From: CAXXOK01 sp963674895
Lineage (GTDB): Bacteria; Bacillota; Clostridia; Christensenellales; Aristaeellaceae
NCBI GenBank assembly: GCA_963674895.2
Contig: CAXXCY010000003.1
Span: 806,001-870,000 of the forward strand
Length of the DNA stretch: 64,000 nt
Direction: 5' to 3'
The notes beneath the pieces were generated by a model. It was not told where the DNA came from. It was given only the letters and a program-made list of their open reading frames with translations, and made no database searches. The translations under genes and the position numbers were made by a program. Each line of letters starts with the position of its first letter. The first letter of the stretch is position 1. Shown here piece after piece: positions 26,688-33,682 of the stretch.

Positions 26688-27268
26688 GGTTTTTCGACGA
26701 TGTTTTTGCGGATTTCATCGGGCAGGAGCATCCGCGGAAGCCGCTTCAGCTGCGCGCAGCAAATCGTAATCAGCGCGGTGAAGACCGGGATTTCGATCAG
26801 ATAGAACGGCAGGCGCCCGACCAGGATGGCCCAGTATCCTTTTCCGATAAAGAAGGTGAGCCAATAGGAATTCAGCAGAATGTAGATAACCGCTACGACG
26901 ACCGAAGCGATGGCCGCGCGGATGAGCAGCCCGCCGGTCCTGCTTTTGCAGCAGCCGCTGATCCAGCGATGGTACTTTGGAAACAAAATCCATCCGTACA
27001 CGGCGCCCACCAGCGCCGCCGTTACCGTAAAGCCCGGGAAATACGCTCCCGTGCCGAATAACAGCGTTCCGATGACGTCGCCCAACGCGGCGACCAGCAG
27101 CCCGCCGATCGGCCCGAACAGGTATCCGCTCACCGCGATCGGCAGAAACCCGAAGTTCATCTGCTTGGTGAGCATCGCGATCTGCACCAGATTCCCCAGT
27201 ACAACCTGCAGCGCGATCAGAGCCCCGATATACGCGATATTCATGAAGATAAAACGATTGTTTTTCAT
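26684..27268 (-). CDS. folT: Folate-type ECF transporter S-component
   Basis: A 194-residue protein with about five to six membrane segments: VVLGNLVQIAMLTKQMNFGF, LPIAVSGYLFGPIGGLLVAA, DVIGTLLFGTGAYFPGFTVT and SYWLTFFIGKGYWAILVGRL. The spacing matches FolT-like S-components of energy-coupling-factor transporters. The specificity is inferred from overall resemblance; no tetrahydrofolate riboswitch was found upstream. The ATG at 27268 is the first good start after a strong promoter and is preceded by GGTGGCGG. Confidence 0.82.
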   Translation of the reverse strand: MKNNRFIFMNIAYIGALIALQVVLGNLVQIAMLTKQMNFGFLPIAVSGYLFGPIGGLLVAALGDVIGTLLFGTGAYFPGFTVTAALVGAVYGWILFPKYHRWISGCCKSRTGGLLIRAAIASVVVAVIYILLNSYWLTFFIGKGYWAILVGRLPFYLIEIPVFTALITICCAQLKRLPRMLLPDEIRKNIVEKP

Positions 27269-27318
27269 ATCCGCCACCCCCAAAAATGAATCAGAATGAC
27301 AACACCGGGATCGAGAGT

Positions 27319-27347
27319 ATTGTACAGGAACGCAGGATGATGTGCAA
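27319..27347 (-). promoter_or_regulatory. Promoter of the folT-nth-obg-yhbY operon
   Basis: Minus-strand TTGCAC (27342-27347) and TACAAT (27319-27324) are 17 bases apart, 51 bases upstream of the folT ATG and partly inside the 85-base gap after the GNAT gene. Confidence 0.75.
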
Positions 27348-27353
27348 GCGAAG

Positions 27354-27911
27354 CTAATCCTGCCGAGACAGCCAAACAGGAAATGGTACGGGCGGCTCCG
27401 CAAGGTCCGGGAGGACGTTGAGAGTCTTTTGCATCCAGAGCACATCCAGCCACTCCCCGCCCTTGTTCCCCATACGCCGGAAATTGCCGACGGTTTCAAA
27501 CCCCATGCTCTCATGCAGGCGGACGCTGGGCTCGTTGGTGGCGGTAATGACGCCGAAAACCGTCTGCACCCCCTGCTCTTGCAGGGTGTCCAGCAGCTTT
27601 TGATACAGCGTGCGCCCAAGCCCTTTCCGGCGCGGCGCATCAGGCGCCAGATAGATGGTCGCCTCCGCTGTCCAGCGGTACGCTTCATGCGGGCGAATCT
27701 GCCCGGCATAGGCAAAGCCGCAGGGAACGCCGTCCGATTCCAGGATATAAAAGGGATACGCCGCAAGCGTTTTTTCTATTTTGTGTTCGTATTCTTCCAC
27801 AGACGGGTTTTCGGTGGAAAACGTCACGTTGGTATTCGCGACGTAATACCCGTACAAGTCGTGCACGAACGGGGCGTCCGCCTTGCCTGCGACACGGATG
27901 TTCAAATTCAT
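27354..27911 (-). CDS. GNAT N-acetyltransferase, phosphinothricin-acetyltransferase-like
   Basis: A 186-residue acetyltransferase. It begins NLNIRVAGKADAPFVHDLYG and has the acetyl-CoA pyrophosphate loop APRRKGLGRTLYQKLLDTL and ATNEPSVRLHESMGFETVG, the pattern of the Pat/Bar subfamily that acetylates amino groups of small molecules. The substrate is unknown. The ATG overlaps the rqcH stop by 4 bases and has AGGAGG upstream. It is the second gene of a two-gene unit with rqcH. Confidence 0.86.
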   Translation of the reverse strand: MNLNIRVAGKADAPFVHDLYGYYVANTNVTFSTENPSVEEYEHKIEKTLAAYPFYILESDGVPCGFAYAGQIRPHEAYRWTAEATIYLAPDAPRRKGLGRTLYQKLLDTLQEQGVQTVFGVITATNEPSVRLHESMGFETVGNFRRMGNKGGEWLDVLWMQKTLNVLPDLAEPPVPFPVWLSRQD

Positions 27912-29674
27912 CGTATCCCTCCTGTCGTTTCGATCACGAGCCGCTGGATCGCCGCAAAGTCCTGCGGCGTCAGCCCGATATAAACCGTTTTGAAGTTCTG
28001 GTAGATTACGAACCCGGCGGCCGTTCCGGACTTTTTCCTGACATGCTTGCGTTTGGTGTAATCGATCGGGCAACTCGGATGGTTGCGCCCCTTGCTGAAG
28101 TATGCCGCAAGCTTCGCCGCGAACAAAAGCGTTTCACCCGCCGGCTCCTCCTCCGATTTGATGAGAACGTGCGAGCCCGCAATCCCCTGCGCGTGCAGCC
28201 ACGTTTCATTGGCGCGGGCGTGGAGCGTGATCCGGTCGTTCTGCAGGGCGTTTTTCCCGACGACGATCTCCGTGCCGTCGTCCGCGTGAAAGCGGTACGG
28301 TTCCCCCTCCTTGATCTTCCTGCGTTTTCCTGTGCCGTGATCGGGGCGCAGAAACCCGTTTTCCATAAGGAAATACCGGATTTCGTCCAGGTCCGCGGAA
28401 GACGTGCACTTATCAAGATCGTCCAGCGCATTCTCCAGCAGATCGAGGTCCGCTTCGATCACGCCGAGTTCCTTCTGGGCGTACTGCTGCGCCCCCTTTG
28501 CCTTTCTGTACTTTTTATAATAGTGCTGCGCGTTGCGCGAAGGGGAAAGCTCGGGCTGCAGCGGAATATCCACGGCCGACTGCGCTTCGTCGTAATAGTT
28601 CACGACCCGGATAGAGGCCGCGCCCTTGGAAACCGCGTGCAGGTTCGCTGTCAGCAGATCGCCGTAAATCCGGTTCTGTTCCGCGATTTCGTTTTGGGAA
28701 AGCGTTAAAAGCATCATCGCCTTCTTTTTCTCCAATCGCGAGATGCTGCTTTTCAGCCGCTTGCGTATCCCCGCTCCGTGCTGCCGTACGCGCGCAGCCA
28801 GCTCCCGGGCGCCGTAAAACGCGTCCATAGCTTCGCTGAGCGTTTGGTAGGGCTTCTGCGCGTCCCTGGAATACGTCAGATACGGAAAGGGAAAATACTC
28901 GATAATCTGTCCCGCGGGATCGCAGAGCGCGACGGGCGGCCGTATGTCAGCAAGGTGCTTGTAAAGCGCGGTGATATTGTCCGATACAGCCGGCAAATCC
29001 AACAATCCGCAGGGCGCCGATTCGTCCGCACCGATCTGAGCACAGATTTCCCTTGCGCTGACGGCCGATAGCCCGCTGACCGTGTCGATCAGCCCTTTGT
29101 ATAAGGGACCGGGAAGTGCCGACAGCCTTTCGCACAGTTCGTCCCGCGTCATGGTAAAGGGGTTCAGTTTATCCTGCTCGGGCGGCATGGAGAACGGCTT
29201 CCCGGGCATCAGGACGCGCACGCGGCTGATATCCGCGTTCACATGGTATATGCAATCGATCGTCACGTTGTTCTCGTCCACCAGCGTCAGGTTGGAATGC
29301 CTGCCCATCAGCTCCGCGACGAGGCGTTTTTGTACCTCGTCGCCCATCTCGCTGACGCACTGAAACGTGAATATAAGCACACGATCGCAGCCGAACTGCT
29401 CAATCGCCGCGATTCGAGAACCTGTCAGGTGTTTGCGCATCAGCATACAGAGTACGGGCGGTTCCGCAGGGTTTTCGAAGGACTGCGCGGTCAGCTGCAC
29501 GCGCGCGTTGTTCACGTGAACGCTGAGCAGAAGCTTGTGATTTGCCCCCTGGCTGCGCACAGACAGCAGGAACAAATCGTGCTCCGGCTGGCTGACCTTG
29601 TCCACGCGCCCGCCGACGAGCAGTTCCCGCAGTTCGCGCACGATAAATGAAAGCGTGAAACCGTCCATCGGCAT
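27908..29674 (-). CDS. rqcH: Ribosome quality control protein RqcH
   Basis: An NFACT-family protein of 588 residues that binds stalled 50S-peptidyl-tRNA and adds Ala tails. The order is: NFACT-N (MPMDGFTLSFIVRELRELLV and VHVNNARVQLT), two helix-hairpin-helix and coiled-coil regions in the middle, and NFACT-R near residues 455-580 (TEIVVGKNALQNDRITLHA, ETWLHAQGIAGSHVLIKS). Older annotation calls it fibronectin-binding protein. The start at 29674 has GAGGTG six bases upstream. TTGTCC-18-TATCAT upstream is a fair promoter. Confidence 0.93.
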   Translation of the reverse strand: MPMDGFTLSFIVRELRELLVGGRVDKVSQPEHDLFLLSVRSQGANHKLLLSVHVNNARVQLTAQSFENPAEPPVLCMLMRKHLTGSRIAAIEQFGCDRVLIFTFQCVSEMGDEVQKRLVAELMGRHSNLTLVDENNVTIDCIYHVNADISRVRVLMPGKPFSMPPEQDKLNPFTMTRDELCERLSALPGPLYKGLIDTVSGLSAVSAREICAQIGADESAPCGLLDLPAVSDNITALYKHLADIRPPVALCDPAGQIIEYFPFPYLTYSRDAQKPYQTLSEAMDAFYGARELAARVRQHGAGIRKRLKSSISRLEKKKAMMLLTLSQNEIAEQNRIYGDLLTANLHAVSKGAASIRVVNYYDEAQSAVDIPLQPELSPSRNAQHYYKKYRKAKGAQQYAQKELGVIEADLDLLENALDDLDKCTSSADLDEIRYFLMENGFLRPDHGTGKRRKIKEGEPYRFHADDGTEIVVGKNALQNDRITLHARANETWLHAQGIAGSHVLIKSEEEPAGETLLFAAKLAAYFSKGRNHPSCPIDYTKRKHVRKKSGTAAGFVIYQNFKTVYIGLTPQDFAAIQRLVIETTGGIR

Positions 29675-29727
29675 TCCATTCACCTCTTTCTGCCATTTGT
29701 ATTGATGATAGCACACAACCCGATCGC

Positions 29728-29756
29728 TGGACAACAGGAAACCCAAATCGTATAAT
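29728..29756 (+). promoter_or_regulatory. Promoter of rph-rdgB
   Basis: TGGACA (29728-29733) and TATAAT (29751-29756) are 17 bases apart. Transcription would begin near 29763, which excludes the ATG at 29760 as the start and supports the TTG at 29793. Confidence 0.75.
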
Positions 29757-29792
29757 AGCATGGAAATGACGCTTGCGAAAGGGAGTGCCGGC

Positions 29793-30677
29793 TTGAAACG
29801 GACCGACGGGCGGACAGCAACGCAAACTCGGGACTGCGCCATCGAAACGAACTTTGTGGAGACTGCCGACGGCAGCTGTTTGATAACCGTCGGAAAAACG
29901 AAGGTAATCTGCACCGCCAGCATCGAGGAAAACGTACCTTCGTTTTTGCGGGATTCGGGCCAGGGCTGGATCACCGCCGAATATGCGATGCTGCCGGCGT
30001 CCACCGGCTCGCGTAAGAAACGCGATCTTCTCAAGCAGGACGGCCGCAGTGTGGAAATTCAGCGCCTGATCGGACGCTCGCTCCGGCAGGCCGTGGATTT
30101 GCCGCTGCTCGGGCAGCGGACGATCACGCTGGACTGTGACGTTTTGCAGGCGGACGGCGGCACGCGCACCGCTTCCATCACGGGCGCGTACGTTGCGCTG
30201 GCGCTCGCGGTGCACAAGCTGATGCAAAACGGCATCCTTGCTATGAATCCCATCGTTGGGCAAATCGCCGCCGTGAGCGTCGGCATCGTAAACAACGAGC
30301 CGATGCTTGATCTGTGCTACGGGGAAGATTCCAACGCCCAAACCGATATGAACCTGGTGATGAACCAGCAGGGCGATTTCATTGAGCTGCAGGGCACGGG
30401 CGAAGGCCGCGCCTTTTCTGACCGCGAGCTTCGCAGCCTGCTTGATTACGGAAGGCACGGCATTCTCGGTCTGATGCGCGCGCAGCGTATGGCGCTTGGG
30501 GAACCCCTCGCCCACCTCCTGCCGCTGCCGCGGCTGGCTGTCGCGACCTCCAACGAGCATAAGCTCCGGGAACTGCGGGATATGCTCAAGGGCGTCTGCG
30601 AGCCAATCGGCATGCGGGAACTCGGCTTTCAGGATGAAATCGAGAAGACGGCGAGACTTTTGAAGAAAACGCCGTAA
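29793..30677 (+). CDS. rph: RNase PH, fused at its C-terminus to the start of an RdgB domain
   Basis: RNase PH trims tRNA 3' ends phosphorolytically. The 294 residues begin KRTDGRTATQTRDCAIETNF and include AEYAMLPASTGSRKKRD, RSLRQAVDLPLLGQRTITLD and DVLQADGGTRTASITGAYVA. After ~240 residues the frame passes without a stop into an RdgB/Ham1 domain (LAVATSNEHKLRELRDML), then ends at a premature TAA (30675-30677). The start is TTG at 29793 with AAAGGGAG seven bases before; the ATG at 29760 precedes the expected transcription start. Confidence 0.9.
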   Translation: MKRTDGRTATQTRDCAIETNFVETADGSCLITVGKTKVICTASIEENVPSFLRDSGQGWITAEYAMLPASTGSRKKRDLLKQDGRSVEIQRLIGRSLRQAVDLPLLGQRTITLDCDVLQADGGTRTASITGAYVALALAVHKLMQNGILAMNPIVGQIAAVSVGIVNNEPMLDLCYGEDSNAQTDMNLVMNQQGDFIELQGTGEGRAFSDRELRSLLDYGRHGILGLMRAQRMALGEPLAHLLPLPRLAVATSNEHKLRELRDMLKGVCEPIGMRELGFQDEIEKTARLLKKTP

Positions 30678-30691
30678 TAAAGGCGGAAACC

Positions 30692-31111
30692 GTGATGCGC
30701 TTCACCGGATTGCCGACGCTCGCGGATGACAGCGGCCTTTCCGTGGACGCGCTTCACGGAGAGCCGGGCGTGCGCAGCGCGCGCTATGCGGGCGATCACT
30801 GCGACCAGCGGGAGCACGACCAGCTGCTTTTGCAAAACATGGCCAATGTCGCGGACCGTAAATGCAAATTCATATCCGCTCTGGCGCTCGCCCTGCCCGC
30901 CGAAGCGACGAAAACCGTCACGGGCGAGTGCCGCGGCACGCTGCTTTCCGCGCCGCGCGGCGAGAACGGTTTCGGGTACGACCATTTGTTTTTGTATGAA
31001 AACGGTAAAACATTCGCGGAGTTGTCCGCGAAAGAGAAAAACACGATCAGCCATCGCGCGAAATCGGCGCTCCTGATGCGCAGCATGCTTCAGGAATTAT
31101 ACTGGGTATGA
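30692..31111 (+). pseudogene. rdgB: Frameshifted remainder of the RdgB (XTP/dITP diphosphatase) domain
   Basis: This frame carries the rest of an RdgB-type inosine/xanthosine triphosphatase: FTGLPTLADDSGLSVDALHG, GENGFGYDHLFLYENGKTFA and a C-terminal ISHRAKSALLMRSML. It lies in the -1 frame relative to rph. Reading across the break, the expected family sequence TGETFEENAVIKAE is recovered if one G is restored in ACGGCGAG near 30650. Either a real one-base deletion or a sequencing/assembly error splits what was a single Rph-RdgB fusion. No slippery heptamer is visible. The domain lacks an independent start with a ribosome binding site. Confidence 0.82.
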
Positions 31112-31623
31112 GAATCGTTGCGGTCAGCGACACCCACCAAAACACATCGTTCCTCAGGCGCAGCGTACGGCAGGCGATCGGGGACGGCCGAATTGACGTC
31201 TTCATCCACTGCGGGGACGGCGTACGGGATCTTTTGGCTGTGGAAGAGGATTTGCTTTTCTTCAATCCCAATATCCGGATATACGCCGTGCGGGGCAACT
31301 GCGATTTCAGCGATCCCCAGTTTCCGGATTCAGAGCTGGCGGAGCTGAACGGCGTCCGCGCGTTCATTACGCACGGAAACCTGTATCAGGTCAAGCACGG
31401 GCTTGGCAAGCTCTCCAAAGCGGCCCGCGATCTCAAGGCCGGGCTTGCGTTCTTCGGGCATACCCATCAGGCGGTTGTCGCCGAAAAGCACGGCGTGATT
31501 CTGATCAATCCCGGATCTCTCGCCTCCTGGTCGCTGACTGACACGGCCTATCTGGAAGTCACGATCGATCCGGATCAAAGAATATACGAACAATTTATCA
31601 AACTGCGTCAGCTCGAGGATTGA
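31108..31623 (+). CDS. Metallophosphoesterase, YfcE/MJ0936 family
   Basis: A 171-residue phosphodiesterase of the small YfcE-type. Metal-binding motifs are all visible: AVSDTHQNTS (Asp, His), FIHCGDGVRDLL (Asp), VRGNCDF (Asn), ITHGN (His) and FFGHTHQAVVAEKHGVILIN (His-x-His). It starts with an ATGA overlap after the rdgB domain, the common rdgB-yfcE order in Bacillota. The substrate is unknown. Confidence 0.92.
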   Translation: MRIVAVSDTHQNTSFLRRSVRQAIGDGRIDVFIHCGDGVRDLLAVEEDLLFFNPNIRIYAVRGNCDFSDPQFPDSELAELNGVRAFITHGNLYQVKHGLGKLSKAARDLKAGLAFFGHTHQAVVAEKHGVILINPGSLASWSLTDTAYLEVTIDPDQRIYEQFIKLRQLED

Positions 31624-31681
31624 CAAGCGTCAGAAGTCGTGGTACTATATCCTTGATATCCGACCAGAATAGTAGGGTATC
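31620..31681 (+). promoter_or_regulatory. Promoter and Rrf2-type operator of the iscR-like operon
   Basis: TTGACA (31620-31625, overlapping the stop of the previous gene) and TACTAT (31643-31648) are 17 bases apart. Just downstream an imperfect dyad GATATCC (31655-31661) and GGGTATC (31675-31681) is separated by 13 bases. This is the layout expected for autorepression by the Rrf2 protein that follows. Confidence 0.65.
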
Positions 31682-31696
31682 GAGAGGCAGGACCAC

Positions 31697-32089
31697 ATGA
31701 GGCTATCCACGCGCGGCAAATACGGGCTGTACGCAATGCACTTTTTAGCGCAGCATCTGAACGACGGCCCGCAGAGTTTAAACCGCATCGCGTCAACCGG
31801 CATTCCCAGACAGTATTTGGAACAGCTTCTGGGGAGCCTGCGGCGAAACGGTTTGATTCTCTCTGTGCGCGGCGCCAACGGCGGCTATCAGATCGCAAGA
31901 CCGCCGGGCGAGATCACGATGCTGGACGTCATCGACGCGATGGAGGGTCCGCTCGTGCTCAACGACTGCATATCCGACGACAGGCACTGCGCCAAATCGG
32001 ACCAATGCCGCGTTCGCAGCGTTTGGGAGAAGCTCACGGAATCCATCAACGGCGAACTTTCCAAGGTTACGCTCAAAGACATGCTATAA
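31697..32089 (+). CDS. Rrf2 family transcriptional regulator (IscR/CymR-like)
   Basis: A 130-residue winged-helix regulator: MRLSTRGKYGLYAMHFLAQH, IASTGIPRQYLEQLLGSLRR and LSVRGANGGYQIARPP. The C-terminal segment has three Cys (CISDDRHCAKSDQC), which could ligate a [2Fe-2S] cluster as in IscR, although the spacing (x7, x5) differs slightly from the classic pattern. It lies first in an operon with cysteine desulfurase and IscU, so it probably senses Fe-S or cysteine status. Confidence 0.9.
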   Translation: MRLSTRGKYGLYAMHFLAQHLNDGPQSLNRIASTGIPRQYLEQLLGSLRRNGLILSVRGANGGYQIARPPGEITMLDVIDAMEGPLVLNDCISDDRHCAKSDQCRVRSVWEKLTESINGELSKVTLKDML

Positions 32090-32108
32090 GCAGCGAGGTG
32101 AAGGGATT

Positions 32109-33290
32109 TTGAACCATAAGATGATCTATATGGACAATGCGGCGACCACCGCGGTCCGTCAGGAAGTGCTGGACGCCATGCTCCCCTGGTTTCAGGAGCA
32201 TTTCGGCAATCCCAGCTCCATTCATACCGCGGGACGCGAAGCGAAAATCGCCGTTGAAACGGCGCGCAAGAAGGTTGCCGCGGCACTCGGCGCGCAGCCG
32301 CAGGAAATTTATTTTACCGGCTGCGGCTCCGAAAGTGACAACTGGGCGATTCGCGGTATAGCGGACGTATCCAAGGGTAAGCATATCATCACCAGCGCAA
32401 TCGAGCACCATGCCGTGCTGCATACGTGCGAGTATTTGGAAAAGAAAGGCTACCGCGTCACCTATTTGCCGGTGGACGAATACGGGCACGTCAATCCGCA
32501 GGATGCTGAGAACGCCATCGAGGACGATACCATCCTGATCACGATCATGACCGCCAACAACGAGATCGGCACCATCCAGCCCATCGCGGAAATCGCCGAA
32601 ATCGCCAAAACGGCCGGCGTGCCCTTCCATACGGACGCGGTACAGGCCGTGGGCGCCATTCCCATCGACGTCAAGGCGCTGAACGTGGATATGCTTTCGC
32701 TGTCCGCGCATAAGTTCAACGGCCCCAAGGGCATCGGCGCGCTGTATATCCGCAAGGGCCTGCGCATTTCCCCGCTTATCTTCGGCGGCGCGCAGGAACG
32801 CAACTTGCGCGCTGGCACGGAAAACCTGGCTTCGATCGTCGGCCTTGGCAAGGCGATTGAACTCGCGGTCGCCGAGCTCGGCGAGCACGCCAAGAGCTTA
32901 ACCAGGCTCCGCGATATGCTGATCGACGGCGTCTTGAAGACCATACCCGACGTGCGTCTGAACGGCCACCCTTCGGACCGGCTTCCCAACAATTTCAACA
33001 TGTGCTTCCGGTATATCGAGGGTGAGTCCCTTCTGATGCGGCTGGACCTGGCGGGTATCGAAGGCTCCAGCGGGTCTGCCTGCACCAGCGGCAGCCTGGA
33101 CCCCTCGCACGTGCTGCTGGCTATCGGCCTGCCGCATGAAATCGCGCACGGCAGCCTGCGCCTGACGCTGGGAAAGGACACCACGCAGGAAGATATCGAG
33201 TACGTTCTTCACGAGCTTCCCGGTATCGTACAGGTTCTGCGGGACATGAGCCCGCTGTATCACATGTCCAAAGTGAAGGAGAAAGTATAA
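32109..33290 (+). CDS. iscS: Cysteine desulfurase (IscS/NifS)
   Basis: A PLP enzyme of 393 residues that transfers cysteine sulfur to Fe-S scaffold proteins. Hallmarks are MIYMDNAATTAVRQEVLDAM, EHFGNPSSIHTAGREAK, TSAIEHHAVLHTCEYL, the PLP-lysine segment SLSAHKFNGPKGIGALYI, and the mobile Cys loop GSSGSACTSGSLDPSHVL. The start is most likely TTG at 32109 (GAGGTGAAGGG upstream); an ATG at 32121 is possible. iscU begins within its stop codon (TAATG). Confidence 0.95.
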   Translation: MNHKMIYMDNAATTAVRQEVLDAMLPWFQEHFGNPSSIHTAGREAKIAVETARKKVAAALGAQPQEIYFTGCGSESDNWAIRGIADVSKGKHIITSAIEHHAVLHTCEYLEKKGYRVTYLPVDEYGHVNPQDAENAIEDDTILITIMTANNEIGTIQPIAEIAEIAKTAGVPFHTDAVQAVGAIPIDVKALNVDMLSLSAHKFNGPKGIGALYIRKGLRISPLIFGGAQERNLRAGTENLASIVGLGKAIELAVAELGEHAKSLTRLRDMLIDGVLKTIPDVRLNGHPSDRLPNNFNMCFRYIEGESLLMRLDLAGIEGSSGSACTSGSLDPSHVLLAIGLPHEIAHGSLRLTLGKDTTQEDIEYVLHELPGIVQVLRDMSPLYHMSKVKEKV

Positions 33291-33658
33291 TGTATTCGGA
33301 AAAAGTCATGGATCATTTTGAGCACCCCCGCAACGTGGGTGAAATTGAAGACGCTTCCGGTTCCGGCACGGTTGGCAACGCCAAGTGCGGGGACATCATG
33401 AAGATGGATATCAAGGTGGAAGACGGCGTCATCACCGACGCGAAGTTCAAGACCTTCGGTTGCTGCGCCGCGGTGGCGACCAGCAGCATGGCGACCGAAA
33501 TGATCAAGGGAAAGACGGTGGCCGAGGCGCTGGCGCTGACCAACAAACAGGTGACAGACGCGCTGGGCGGCCTGCCGCCCGTGAAACTCCACTGTTCGGT
33601 CCTGGCGGAAGAATCCATCCGCGCGGCTCTGGAAGATTACCAGAAAAAGCATCCGTAA
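33290..33658 (+). CDS. iscU: Fe-S cluster scaffold IscU/NifU N-terminal type
   Basis: A 122-residue scaffold: MYSEKVMDHFEHPRNVGEIE, the first cluster Cys in GNAKCGDIMKM, the second in FKTFGCCAAVATSS, and the third in LPPVKLHCSVLAEESI. All three cluster Cys and the Asp beside the first are present. It overlaps iscS by one base and probably receives sulfur directly from it. Confidence 0.95.
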   Translation: MYSEKVMDHFEHPRNVGEIEDASGSGTVGNAKCGDIMKMDIKVEDGVITDAKFKTFGCCAAVATSSMATEMIKGKTVAEALALTNKQVTDALGGLPPVKLHCSVLAEESIRAALEDYQKKHP

Positions 33659-33682
33659 TTCCCCTTCCCGAAAGGACAGAGT

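Noticed and set aside
27269..27353. Tetrahydrofolate riboswitch upstream of folT
   Set aside because: The leader is only about 45 bases and lacks the conserved core; only a promoter is visible.
27908..29674. Fibronectin-binding adhesin
   Set aside because: NFACT-N and NFACT-R signatures and lack of any signal peptide identify a cytoplasmic RqcH.
29760..29762. ATG at 29760 as the start of rph
   Set aside because: It lies 4 bases after a strong -10 box, so it would be at or before the transcription start; TTG at 29793 has a good ribosome binding site and gives the normal RNase PH N-terminus.
30640..30680. Programmed -1 frameshifting joining Rph and RdgB
   Set aside because: No X XXY YYZ heptamer in the rph frame and no obvious downstream pseudoknot; a single missing base explains the break better.
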